Positions 11,293-22,700 of a stretch of DNA of 64,000 bases are shown piece by piece. The position numbers were made by a program, and so were the translations under genes. Each line of letters begins with the position of its first letter. Within the stretch, counting starts at the first letter, position 1. Source of the DNA: Cymodocea nodosa (lineage: Eukaryota > Streptophyta > Magnoliopsida > Alismatales > Cymodoceaceae); the NCBI GenBank assembly GCA_036874045.1, contig CM072342.1:22501-86500 (forward strand), written 5' to 3'. The notes under the pieces are model-generated. The model was not told the DNA's origin. It made no database searches and was given only the letters and a program-made list of their open reading frames with translations.

Positions 11293-11309
11293 CCCCGGCA
11301 ACGGCACTA
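11293..11309 (-). other. Primer-binding site, tRNA-Asp type (degenerate)
   Basis: The plus strand reads CCCCGGCAACGGCACTA. Plant tRNA-Asp ends CCCCGGCAACGGCGCCA, so the minus strand is its complement with two transitions. This is the usual primer site of Athila/Tat gypsy elements and fixes the 5' LTR boundary just above 11,309. Confidence 0.8.
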
Positions 11310-11385
11310 GAAAACTTGTTTACTTCTCTAGCACGGCACTAGAAAACTTGATTAGTTACCTAGCAACGCACTAGAAAAACTTGGA
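11301..11385. repeat. Triplicated primer-site/LTR junction sequence
   Basis: Three tandem copies of (A)CGGCACTAGAAAACTTG spaced about 35 bp apart, beginning near 11301, 11334 and 11366, the last missing a G (ACGCACTAGAAAAACTTG). The first is continuous with the primer site. Confidence 0.85.
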
Positions 11386-11628
11386 TTTGTTAACTTCTTT
11401 TTTTACTTAGTTAATTTATCTTTATGCCTATATCACTGAATTCTTTTTTAGAAGTAAACAAACAACCTTTCACACAAATTAGATATTAATTTCAATTTGT
11501 ATTTTAACTGCAAGTGCACAGTGTCTATTGTATTAGTGTGCAAGTATAGGTCGATCCCACAGGGAATTGCTTAAGAATTGCGAGTTGTTCCATTTTTAAC
11601 AATCAAATGTATATATTCAATAAGATCT

Positions 11629-11720
11629 CCGTTGAGTTACAGTTAACTCAATGGACTAAGTTCGTTGAGTTATGGCTAACTCAACGGATTAACCTCGTGG
11701 ACTTAAGTTAACTCCACGAA
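11629..11720. repeat. Array of alternating inverted repeats
   Basis: In 92 bp: TCCGTTGAGTTA, CAG, TTAACTCAATGGA, CTAAG, TTCGTTGAGTTA, TGGC, TAACTCAACGGA, then TCGTGGACTTAAGTTAACTCCACGA. Each element pairs with its neighbours, so the stretch can fold as several alternative hairpins. Confidence 0.92.
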
Positions 11721-12814
11721 CCTGTCTTTCCTATTTAATACTGCTATTTACAGAGGAATTCGGCCAACTATTGGGTGGTTCCATAGATTATAAATAACAT
11801 CAATTAAGCTCTTTAATGTTAGTAAACACTGGATTTATCATTAGGCAATACTAACATTCAGATAATTCAAATAGTAACCATTAAAATCTTTAAATCTATT
11901 GAACGAACTAATTTTAGTAAACTATAAAACTAAAACAAATATAAAATAATCACAACACTGACAAAGATAACATTAATCACGATACAAAACAAACAATACA
12001 ATACCCAAATACAAAATACAAGCACAAATAAGTTGTTTTTGGTATTTTTGTTTTGATATGAGTATGAAAATAGGTGAAAGGTAAAATGTAAAGTAATCTC
12101 AGTCGACAGTAAATACTTCTATCACTACATGCGACACGATTATACCACTGAAAATTAAACCACTTACAATTCTGTCTCCTCTCCCTATAGAATCGCGAGT
12201 CCAAAATTGCAAGATGATCTTCTCTTCAGCATACAGGCATCAACCTGAAGCCAAGGCTAGAAGCTTTACGATCTCTTGAGATATGAGTCGGTGCTTGGTG
12301 AAAATGGCTTCCCTTCTCATGACACGATCACTCCTCACAGTGGTTGTTAGACATTGTGTTTGGCTTGGAATCGACCTGACATCAGGAAAGTATCCTTATA
12401 GACTTCCGATGGTTGGTGATTATGGTGATGGTGGAGATGGTTGGTGTGGTACTTCAGAGAATTGCCGACGTTGCCCCTAGAAAGCTCGGTGATCCTCCTC
12501 TACACACATTGGCCACACCCATCGGCCACCACATCACTGCTTTTTTTCTTCTTTTCTTTTATATTTCTTCAGTAGTAACTACTTCTACTTGAATGATCGG
12601 TTGGATTTCCTTCATTCATATCAACAACGATGATTTCTTCTTCCTTCGACGAGTGAATTCCTACGTGATACGTGCGATCGTGGTTTTTTTCTTTCAATTG
12701 TTCTGTTCCTACAACCGCTATAGTGGCATATTAGAAAATAAATGGTCCATAGAGTTACAAATAACTCAGCGGACATGCTTTGTTGATTTAACTATAAAAC
12801 ACGTGCATAAATTT

Positions 12815-12940
12815 AACTATCTAATGCTTAGGTGCATTTTGGATACTTACAAACTTAACTATCCGATGGCTAGATGCATTTTGGATAGTTACAGACTTAA
12901 CTATCCGATGCTCAGATGCATTTTGAATAGTTACAGATAA
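12815..12940. repeat. 42-bp tandem repeat, three copies, each a hairpin
   Basis: Copies start at 12815, 12857 and 12899 (exact 42-bp spacing). Each opens AACTATC(C/T)(G/A)ATG and closes with GGATA(G/C)TTA or the like, so the ends pair. A forward ORF here is simply a 14-residue repeating peptide made by the 42-bp period, not a gene. Confidence 0.92.
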
Positions 12941-13250
12941 CTCACCAATATATAACTTAAGTCAATCTTCCAGATCACGATATGTGTCATCAGTAGTTTT
13001 ATAATAAAGAAATATTTCAGAGAGTTACAAGTCTAACTATCCGATGCCTAGATGCATTTCAGATAGTTAAAGATAACTCACCGAAAATCCACTTAAGTCA
13101 TTCTTCCAGAACATGACACGTGTCATCAGCAGTTTTATAATAAAAAGAGATTTTGGAGAGTTATACATATAACTATCTAATGCCCATCTACAATTTTGGA
13201 TAGTTAGAGATAACTCACTGAAAGTCCACTTAAGTCATGCATTATGGTTT
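12899..13250. repeat. 136-bp tandem repeat with palindromic G-box
   Basis: Units start at 12899, 13035 and 13171 (136 bp apart each time; third copy partial). Each contains the AACTATCCGATG hairpin, a TAACTCACCGA-like unit and CCACTTAAGTCA. The second unit has a perfect 14-bp palindrome, ATGACACGTGTCAT (13113-13126), with a CACGTG core. Known: CACGTG is the G-box/ABRE core bound by plant bZIP and bHLH factors. A regulatory role is inference. Confidence 0.88.
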
Positions 13251-13604
13251 CGACATGGTACTTTAGGAAATAATAAAATATTTTTTTAAAACATAACTGT
13301 TCAGTAATTTAAACATAACTTTGCGATACATTAAGCATAACTATTTGGTACGTTAAACATAACTGTCTGAAATAATAGAAAATTCGGATACTTAAGAATT
13401 TCACAGCCTGTAATTTACCGACAATTCAGAAATGTACTAAATTAACATTAATTCCCTAAAATTAAACAGATTCTTTCATTAATGTATATAACAGTGCAAT
13501 TATAACAAAATAGCTTAATTCTCATATGATAAGCTAAATATTATGCAATTAACTATCATTTAACCATTAATATTATGCATTTTTTCATTCTAAACAGCTT
13601 ACCA
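13251..13604. other. AT-rich stretch, nothing recognised
   Basis: Contains four loose direct repeats of AAACATAACT(G/T)T..; no ORF or RNA gene seen. It probably continues the LTR. Confidence 0.5.
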
Positions 13605-15430
13605 AAGGGCCTCTAGCCAAAGGGTCAACTACTCCAAGAGCTTCTTCGTTGTTGATGCAAATAACCCTCCTAGTAGGATTCACCGTGTTGAGTCTATCAC
13701 TGGTTTTTGTCGTCATCAACCTCCATTCTCTTACCTTGGTTATCCTCTTTTCACTAGTGCTCCTCGCGTCTCCTATTTCTAGTTTCTTGTGGATAAGTGT
13801 ATGAAAAAGTTGGTGGGTTGGAGGTCTAAGTGCCTGTCAACTGGTGGTAGGCTTACCCTTATTAAGCATATGTTGTTTAACATCCCGTGCCATGTACTTA
13901 GTGTCTTTGATGTTCCCCGTAAAATCATTGAGCATTTGCACTCAGTTTGTGCTCAATTCTTGTGGGGGTTTTCGACGGATGCGAAAGTCAAGCATTAGGT
14001 GCGATGGAGTGTCATCACTAAACTGTTTGAAGAGGGAGGGCTTGGGTTAAGGGATATTGGGGAGTTTATGCTAGCTCTTAGGATCAAGTTGGCAGCCCAT
14101 ACCCAGAATGGTGAAGGGATTTGGCCCTCCCATTTTAGGGCTGCGTACGAGGGGGTTGTTGTCTGTCCACCACGTAATGCCTCCTATATCTAGCGTTCTT
14201 TACACTCTGTTTGGTTGAAAGCCAAAGAGTTCTTCGAGTGGATGGGGGGGGGGGGGTAGGACCGATCTAGTCCCTCTTTACATCCATTAGATGGTAGAGT
14301 CTATGGAGGATTATTTTAGTGATTGTCATGATCATTTTTTCTAGATTGGCAGTAGAGATGGCACTATCACTACGGCTTCTACTTGGGATATTATTAGGAA
14401 ACGTGCCCCTTGCACGTCATGGAACGACCCCCTTTGATAGTGTTACATTCCTTCTAAGATAACCTTTTTCCTGTGGAAGTATTTTTGCGGGATCCTCCCG
14501 TTTGATGATCTCTGTCAAACTAGAGGTATAGAGTTAGCTTCTATATGCCCTTGTTGTCATTGGACTCATGATGTTGACTTAGCTAATCATGTTTTCTTTG
14601 AAGGTGAATGGGTGGTCTATTTCCGATATTGAGTGTGTGCTATCCTTAGTATTAATCTTCCTAGCTTTAGGAGCTGGAAAAACTGGGTTCTTAAGGTAAT
14701 CCGATATAATGGGAAGGAATATACTAAACGTAGGATCAAGTTTATTGCTAGTTATATACTTTGGGAATTATGGAAAGCCTGCTGTAAAGTCAAAATTGTT
14801 GGAGCTACCCGCTCCTTCAATACCATTCAAAGGAAGATTGCTTAGGAGATCACGTCCTTTGAAGCCAATTGGGGGGGAATTGGTCTAGGCCGTTTAAGTG
14901 GGTGGCTTGGACTAAACCACCCACTAGTTATATTAAGATGAACATAGATGGCACGATTGCGTGGAGTGGTCACTATGTTGGTAGGGTGGTGATATGTGAT
15001 CACAATGGGGAGCTTGTGGTGGCTCATTGCACACCCTTGGGTGAGGGTAATGCCTTAGTTGTGGAAATTTAGACACTTGCTGTTGGTTTCCATTTACTTC
15101 TTGATTTGCAGGTGGAACTTGGGCACACGTTGGTTGAAGTTGATGCGCATGCCTTGGTGGTTGTGATTAACTCGGGTGTGTGTCCTACTTCAGTTGCCTT
15201 AACTCTTTGGTAGACGATTCTTGATATGTTTCTATAGGTGGCAAATATTTCATGGGTACCTCGTTCTACTAACTTTGTGGCTAATTACCTGACCTCTTTG
15301 GGTAAGATTGGACTATGTAGCGTGTGGCAAGATGTTGGGACCTCTTTTGAGATATTGAATTCTAAGGTGCACAAACATCTCATCATTCAAAATCTAATGG
15401 AAAAAATTTTCAATTCTGTTAAATTTTGAG
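13605..15430 (+). pseudogene. L1-like LINE fragment: RT end, zinc-binding domain, RNase H
   Basis: Seen: reverse transcriptase C-terminal part (SRIHRVESITGF, FSYLGYPLF, VGWRSKCLSTGGRLTLIKHM, CAQFLWGF), then a zf-RVT-type region (TASTWDIIRKRAP, ITFFLWKYFCGILPFDDLC, CPCCHWTHDVDLANHVFF), then RNase H-like (YIKMNIDGTIAWSGH, WVPRSTNFVANYL). Several frameshifts and stops. Known: this is the domain order at the C-terminus of ORF2 in plant L1 LINEs. The fragment is 5'-truncated, as is usual for LINEs, and GC-richer than its surroundings, suggesting a younger or different-origin insertion. Confidence 0.88.
14244..14256 (+). repeat. Run of 13 G
   Basis: A 13-nt G homopolymer inside the LINE fragment. 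It lies in a region where the reading frame is lost and may be the cause. Confidence 0.95.
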
Positions 15431-16076
15431 TACACAAACCCCACCATATTTTCACTTAATCCAACCATTGGATTTCTATTTTCTTATTTTTTTGAGATAA
15501 CTTACTTAATTCTCTCTAATTTGATACCTTATTTGCATTTATTGGATTAATGAATCTCAATATTTGATTTTTTTAAGTTGGAATAGGATTGCCTAATCAC
15601 CTTTTATATTCTCTTTTGATTTCCTCTCTACATTTTTCTTAATGCATTACATGGTATAATGTTAGATTGCTTTTCATCATGAATATGTATTTCAAATAGA
15701 TATTTTTTGACATGTTTATGTTACATTCATGCATTCTCATGATCATATCAAATTGTTTGCATTTTCCATGTTTACATTTAATTTGCATGATCCATGAATA
15801 AAATTGTATTAACAAGTAAACTCATCATTATCAAGTAAACATGAGTAAGTGTTTGTACACCTAAAATTTGATAAAATTAAATTTTATTAGTTTGAAGTGT
15901 TTGTATGTATAGAATTTGTAAATTTGAATTCTAATCAATTCTAAATCTAAAAAGGATTACTTTCAACCTTTTGATTTCATTTCCTAAGTCTTCTGCACCT
16001 ACTCGCATCCATCACAACCATCCGTTGAGCTCCTGTCGTTCTATTGCTAAAATCTAAAATAGTTAAAAATATTTGA
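15431..16076. other. AT-rich intergenic, nothing recognised
   Basis: No ORF, tRNA or repeat structure that I can support. Confidence 0.6.
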
Positions 16077-16310
16077 TCATTTTTAGGACATATAAGATTT
16101 TATAAGAGATTTATCAAATATTTTAGTAAAGTAGCTAGACCTTTAACCAATTTATTAAAGAATGTTTCATTTAACTTTGATAGAAATCGTAAAGAAGTTT
16201 TCTTTAAGTTTAAAACTAGTCTAATTACAACTCCTATAATACAAGTTCCTAATTAGAATCACTCATTTGAGTTAACATGGAATACATTTGATTTTACTAT
16301 AAGAATAAAC
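16077..16310 (+). pseudogene. Gypsy pol fragment (RT thumb to RNase H)
   Basis: Plus strand reads [49 protein letters not shown], a TAG, then HSFELTWNTFDF. This closely parallels the same stretch of the first gypsy element (near 8,500-8,280) and is its closest relative in the window. The TAG sits where that copy has Trp. Only about 75 codons remain. Confidence 0.88.
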
Positions 16311-16429
16311 TTTAGATTATAATAAATAATAATATATTAATAATATTTATATATTAATATTATAAATGTAATCTCATTTCTTTTAGAACGTTACATTGTA
16401 ACTCTACAAAGCAAGTAATAGGAATAATA

Positions 16430-16620
16430 TTACTCTATTGAGTTATCTGTAACTCAGTAAAGTTAGTCCATGAAATTAATGATTAAAAGTTTAAGCTAGT
16501 ACATTAATTTAATTGTTAACTCAACGAGATTAATTTGTTAAGTTAGGAATAGTAATCGAAGTCATTCTGTTGAGTCATCTGTAACTTAACGAAATTAGTA
16601 TATGAAGCTAGCTAAATGGT
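16430..16620. repeat. TAACTCAACG-type inverted repeats
   Basis: Includes ATTGAGTTATCTGTAACTCAGT, GTTAACTCAACGAG..TTGTTAAGTTA and CTGTTGAGTCATCTGTAACTTAACG. It lies just downstream of the second gypsy fragment, repeating the association seen in the first element. Confidence 0.8.
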
Positions 16621-17325
16621 TATTCTTTTCTCCACAAACATGACTTCATGTGCTTAGTAGTTACTAAAAATTTAAATTTAAAAGTGGAGCACATATCCAT
16701 AAACACAGGAACTATAACACATATTAGAAGATACATTTTTACGATGAGAGTGTATCTAGAACATGAACGAATATTATAAAAGAAGTAATTCATTACTTGA
16801 TTAATTATATTTTCATTGATTACTTTAATTTGTTACTTAACTTCATTAAAAATCAATTCTATTCAATTCTATCATGTACATAAATACTTAAATTTTAATT
16901 TTTGTTAAATTCTTAATGTAAACAAATAACTAAATTTTGAATTCTTTTAGTCAAATTCTATAGAATTTAAATTTTAGAGAATTCAAATTCTAATTACACA
17001 AACAAACTCTATATGTAAAAAGAACACATATACTCTCATGTTGATGACACCATACATCCATACCTTTAGATTAAATAATGGTTCTCAATGTTCCATTGTC
17101 AACTAATAAATAGGATTTTACAACTAATTATCTTAAGATCCCTCGTCAATAAAAATAATGATAAAATAATTACATATATAATCACTTAATCAATATCATG
17201 TTTTTCCAAAAATAATCCGACATTATTTTCGTTTTCTCCATTAAAAAAAAGTAACAAAAATAATAAAATTCCACCTTTATTTTTCTTCTTTTAAATAAAA
17301 ATAAAATAAAGACAAAAATAAAAAT
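16621..17325. other. AT-rich intergenic, nothing recognised
   Basis: Low-complexity A/T-rich sequence without a supportable gene. Confidence 0.6.
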
Positions 17326-17660
17326 AAATGCCGAAGCCTATAGATATGGGTTTCTCCGGACTTCGGGGGAAGGAGGTTTTGGGCGGTGCGGAACTCCTAC
17401 TCCAGTTCTCGGTGGAATTCCAGACGAACAGGAGGAGCTCCGGTCAATGATCTAGAATCGTGCTGCTGGTTTCGCCTGCTCAAGGCGATCGTCGCTACAC
17501 CGGTACAGACGAGGCCTTGCTGACAATCGCGTACAGGAATCAAGCTCCAAAGGACCGAAGTTAGCCGACTACGGCTCATATTTACCGGTCAGTGCACTTA
17601 CAACTCCATAATCAATCTTCAATTATCCTCAATCATCTTCAGATCCTCGTCGATCACACT
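17326..17660. other. GC- and CpG-richer block, possible orphan gene 5' end
   Basis: Clearly richer in G+C and CpG than both flanks (for example CTTCGGGGGAAGGAGG, GGCGATCGTCGCTACACCGG). No ORF with a recognisable domain on either strand; the minus frame 17,579-17,397 has no known motif. In AT-rich plant genomes such islands often mark a promoter and 5' untranslated exon. Whether a gene was ever attached is unknown. Confidence 0.4.
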
Positions 17661-18700
17661 TAATCCGGGAGAATTCATGATCTACATTTTCTTTTTTTTT
17701 GCGGAATCAAGATTTAATACCAGGCTTTTCGATCATCATATTTGTTTTGTTTTCGAGAGATTTTCACGTATGTTATTTTCTGCTTGAAGTTCTTGATCGA
17801 ACTCGCTCAGATTTTCCGTTCTTATGAAGGAATGCTTGATCCTTGACATTAATCGTTCATTCGAATGCATCCTGTTTGTTCTTTTTTTCTAACTTCCAGT
17901 AATCACGTTTGCAAGAGAACTCTGTTCTAGGAACGCGGAAACACATTTACATCATTATCCGAAAATTTCTTTGCTAGATTGTTGATTGGAATTGTTATTT
18001 CCGATGAATTTTAATCCGAAATCACAATACGTATTACCTGATTTCTTGAAAGCTCGAATGTATTTGGATACCGAAGTATTTCTTCTTCTTTTGGATCGAA
18101 TTCGGACTTTTCTTGTCTTTCCTTTTTTAAGAAATGAATAGATGCTCTTTCTGACTTCAGTCGTGCTTGATTAAATCACCGGATTCGATTATTGTCGACT
18201 CACTTTTTTTGATGCATCATCACGCCAGATTGTTTACTCGAACTTTGTTTCATCATTCAGTCCCTGATTTCTATCGGCTTTGCCTGCGTCACAGAGGTTA
18301 TTGATCGTACTCTAATCGTGAATCGTTTTTTTTATCAGTTATCGAATTCATTAATCGATAATCATATATAGTGGATTAGTGAAAATAAGCCATTGAATAA
18401 ATTTATTGTTTCCGACTCTAGATAGAAAATAAATATTATCTCCAAGTCCTTAATAGACTTTCAATGAAATTTTGATATAGATTGAGCATAGAGTTAATAC
18501 TTTCTTTCTTTCCTGCATGATTAGCTAGTAATAGATTTTAATTCAATTACTTATCCTGTTGAATGAAAATTTATTTATTCGTTGTTGTATATGATTGCAC
18601 ATGAATGTCTTGATGACGTTATCTTGAGATTTCAAACATTGAGAATTATTCATGCTTAGATTCATCATTTAGATTTGCATATGGATAGAAAACATCATAT
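17661..18700. other. Intron-like or intergenic, nothing recognised
   Basis: T-rich, moderately complex sequence without ORFs. Its texture resembles a 5' UTR intron following the GC-rich block, but no exon was identified. Confidence 0.4.
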
Positions 18701-19250
18701 TCATGGGAACCAAGATTTAAATAAAATTTCAAATTTGAATTTAGGAAAAATCATGTGTCTTTAGGAAGACACATTTTAGAAATTCAAATAAAGCATTTCA
18801 CTACTTTCTTAAATTTTAGAAATTGAAATAAGACTTGTCAAATCAAAATTTAGGAAAATATGTCTCCTTAGAAAGACACATTTTAGGAATTTAAATAAAC
18901 ACTTCAAATCAAAATTTAAGGAAATCACGTGTCTTTAGAAAGGCAAGTTTTACAAATTAAAAAAAATGTTTCAAATTAAATTTGGGAAAATTATGTGCCA
19001 TAATAAATACACATTTTTAAAAAACATAAATAAAGCATTTCAGATCAAGATTAAGGAAAAAACATTTCCCCATAAAAGACACATTTTTAAAAAAAAAGTA
19101 TGTGTAAAACATATTAATAAAAATTACATTTTTATATAAGACGCATTTTCAAATTTATTAAAAAGATCACATTTTAACAAAAGTCATATTTTCGTAGTTT
19201 CCAGCATTGCAAATTAAATTTAAGAAAAACTATGTTTCCTAAGGAAAACA
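18700..19250. repeat. Degenerate tandem repeat of about 67 bp with small stem-loop
   Basis: Units share TTTAGGAAAAT..ATGTGTCTTTAG-AAGACACATTTT and AATAAAGCATTTCA. The ACATTTT landmark recurs near 18771, 18878, 18944, 19011 and 19081 (steps of 66-70 bp after one longer first step). GTGTCTT/AAGACAC forms a 7-bp stem in the better units. Confidence 0.75.
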
Positions 19251-19775
19251 TACTTTACTAATATACAAAACACTACAAATTAAGGCTGTTGTTACATTAA
19301 GGGCTATTTAAAACAAAAGAAATTAAAATAATAAAAACATTAAAATTTGACAACCAACCATATGGGCCACTTGGGGATTTGCATGGAGGCCCACCTTGAA
19401 TTTTCCCCAAGTTCAAAAATACTTAAATTCACAATCCTAATAATAATTGTTTCCCTTGAAAGGATAAATAGTTATATTGCATTACTAGGTTTAGTCTTTT
19501 AATCTTTTACTTGCTTGGATTGTTTGTTGTTAATTAGGTTAACTAAGCCACGACCACACCATGTTAAGACACAATTAGGAAAACACTTAAGAGTTTCTTC
19601 TTCCCATGCGATACTTGGAAGGAAGTTAGCATTCACTAGTCCCTTTTCCTCTTTAGTCTTATTAGGAATATGCTTCTCATCTCTTCTTAGTTCATTACAC
19701 GTGGATGCACTACACTTTATAGTTTTTTATCACATTTATATAAGTAACAAAACACACTTGATTTTAGTATAGTTT
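19251..19775. other. Non-coding, nothing recognised
   Basis: Forward frame 19,515-19,772 (85 codons) has no recognisable domain; I do not call a gene. Confidence 0.5.
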
Positions 19776-22700
19776 AAGCTATTCACGTCTTGAATAAAAA
19801 CTGCATGACAAATGTGTAAATGTACACAAGTGATAGATGCATGATAATATAAAGCATGCAACAACTTCAATGTATGAAGAGTGAATGACATATTTGTGGA
19901 CGTACGTGAGTAATGGTTGCATGCCTGCATGAAGCATGTAATGACATAGATGGATTAGTAATGAGTGACATATATGTGAGTGTATGTGAGTGATGGATGC
20001 ATGTCTCACAAGAATTTTAGTATATGTGGTGATCAATGGATGAGATAAATGTGTGATAATGCAAGTGGTATGTAACACATATGAGATGAATTAATGCATA
20101 AATTTACAAGTGTAAATGTAAATACAGTTGGAGTTACAACATGATATAAGATGATCAAATGACGTGAAAACATTGACAAGTGTTTGTATAGATAGAAATG
20201 TTTATTATCATGAATGATCTACATTATAGATATGTGAGTGCATGTGAGTGATGGATGTAGAACAATATGAACTATGCAACAACTTGAATGTATGAAGAGC
20301 AAATGACATATATATAGGAGTATATGTGAGTGATGGTTGCATGCTTGCATGAAGCATGTACTAACGTATATGGATTAACAATGAATGGCATATATGTTAG
20401 TGTATGTAAGTGATGGATATACTTTTTTAGCAGAAATTTTAACATATCTAATGATGAATAGGTGATCTAAACATGTGATGATGCAAGTATGTGACTGAAA
20501 ACATAGCAAATATTAGAGCACATATGAAATGAAATAGTGCATGAATGCATAAATTTGCAAAGCGTAAATGTGAATACAATCAAGGTTACAATGTGATATG
20601 AGATGAAGCATATAATGACATAGATGGTTTAGTGGTGAGTGACATATATGTGAGTGTATGAGTGATAGATGCTTACCTAGTAGGAATTTCAACATATGTA
20701 TTGATGAATGGATGGCCTAAACTCATGATGATAAAAGTGGTATGTGAATGAAAACATATCAAGTATTACGATACATATGAGATGAATTAATGCATAAATT
20801 TGCAAGTTTAAATATAAGTACTGTTGAAGTTACAACATGATATGAGATGATCAAGTGTCATGAAAGCATAAATATGTCGGTGTTCATGTGAATGGAAATG
20901 TGATAGAAGTTATAGTATGAGAAGAGATGACTAAATTGCATGGAAGCATGTTTATATAAGTGTACATGTGGATGTAAATGTAGTAGAAGTTGTAGTACTA
21001 TATGAGATGACTAAATATTTTGAGAGCATGAATATATAAGTATACATGTAGATGAAAATGCAGTAGGAATTACAACATGATATGAGATGATTATATGGCA
21101 TTAGAGCATGGATATGTTAGTATATATTTGAATGCAAATGCAGCTAGAGTTAAAACATGATATGATATAACCAGAAATGACATTAAAACATGGATATGTA
21201 AGTATTCATGTTGATGCAAATGTGAATCTGTTGACATTAAGCAAATTATAATATGATAATAAATGACTAAATGCCATGGAAGCATTTATATGTAAGTGTA
21301 AATTTGGATGCAATTGTAGGAGTTGCAGCATTATATGAGATGACTAAATAACTTAAGAGCATAAATATATAAGTATACATGTAAATGAAAATGCGGCAAG
21401 AGTTACAACTTGTTATAAGGTGATTAAATGGCATTAAAGCATGGATATGTTGGTGTACATTTGAACACATGGCAAGAGTTATGGTATGATATGACATCTC
21501 TAAATAACATTAAAGCATTGATATGCGAGTGTACATGTTGATGCAACTGCAACAAGCAGGACTTATGACATGATATATGATGACTAAATGACATAAAAGT
21601 ATGGATATGCATGTATATATGTGGTTGCAAATACAACAGGAGTTACAACATAATATATGGTACTAGAAGACATTAAAGCATGAATATGTAAGTGTACATG
21701 TAGATGTGAATACAGTAGGAGTTATGACATGAGATGAGATAAGTAAATCACATGAAAGCATGGACATGTAAGTGTAAATGTAGATGCAAATGCATTAGGA
21801 GTTAGAGCATAATATAAAATAACTAAATAACATGAGAACATAGATATATAAGTATACATTTAGATGTAAATGCATTATGAGTTACATAATATGTGATGAC
21901 TAAATGACATGAAAGTGTGGATATGTAAGTGTACATGTGGATGCAAATGAGTAGAATTTAGAGCAAGATATTAGATGACTAAATGATATGAAAGTATAGA
22001 TATGTAAGTGTATATGTAGACTAAAATGTAATAGGAGTTACAACATAATATGAGAAGAACAAATGACTTACTTGTTAGTGTCTGCAAGTGACCTATGAAT
22101 GAAATCATTGCAGGAAATTGTGACACATGAATGAATTGATGCACTTATGTATGTAGGGATGCATGAGTGTAAGTGTGCTTGAAATTGTTTACATGAATGT
22201 GTGGGTGAGCAAGTGATTTGAGTGTGTGTGTTGATATTTTCTTGAATCTGTGAATTAATGAATGAATGAATGTGTGAAAGGTGAGCATATAAGTAGATGA
22301 GTGTGTAAATGAGGCTAGACATGTAGTATATGAGCATGGGTAACAACTTGCAGCATGGGGTGATGAAAATGAAATGTGAATAAATTCGGTGAACATGGAT
22401 GGTATGTATTTTGCATGAAACATGAATGAATGAAGGGCATGTAAGCATGGATGGGCATGTGTGAGTGAAAGACTTGTGTATACATGGAGCAAACTACAAT
22501 ATAATGGCTGAGGAGCGAATAACATGTCTATGAGAGTATGTAAGTGAAGGATGCATGTATATATATTGCATATTACAATATGAATAGATGAGTGACATAT
22601 ATGTAAGTATATGGAAGTGAAGGATGTGTGTATATGTGAAACTTATTATAACTTGAATGGATGAAGATTGAATGACATATATGTGAGTGTATGTGAGTAA

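Larger units (their letters stand above)
1..13250 (-). mobile_element. Large Ty3/gypsy LTR retrotransposon (Athila/Tat-like), decayed, with F-box cargo
   Basis: Seen: on the minus strand, a primer-binding site near 11,300, a gag-pol frame 11,239-6,572, an accessory ORF 6,177-4,883, a gag capsid region 3,442-2,256, an F-box gene 2,069-933 and a polypurine tract 470-462. Known: plant Athila/Tat elements use a tRNA-Asp-type primer site and end their internal region with a block like GAGGACAATG followed by a G-rich tract; both are present. Inferred: 3' LTR at or below 461, 5' LTR from about 11,310 to at least 13,250. I could not align the two LTRs by eye, so the outer limits are uncertain. The capsid part of gag lies after pol, which is not the normal order; two fused or nested elements is the main alternative. 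Confidence 0.6.
11310..13250 (-). repeat. Probable 5' LTR of the gypsy element
   Basis: Inferred from the primer site. At 11,513-11,565 it carries CAAGTGCACAGTGTC followed by GGTCGATCCCACAGGGAATT, a sequence known near the inner end of LTRs in this group and matched by the solo LTR at 23.8 kb. Open frames here (for example 11,977-12,204 and 12,283-12,480) show no recognisable domain and I do not call them genes. The outer boundary was not found; a LINE begins at about 13,605. Confidence 0.5.

Noticed and set aside
11293..11309. tRNA-Asp gene
   Set aside because: Only the 3' end of the tRNA is matched; it is a retroelement primer-binding site.
12593..12940. 115-codon forward ORF
   Set aside because: The second half is a 14-residue repeating peptide produced by the 42-bp tandem repeat; no domain in the first half.
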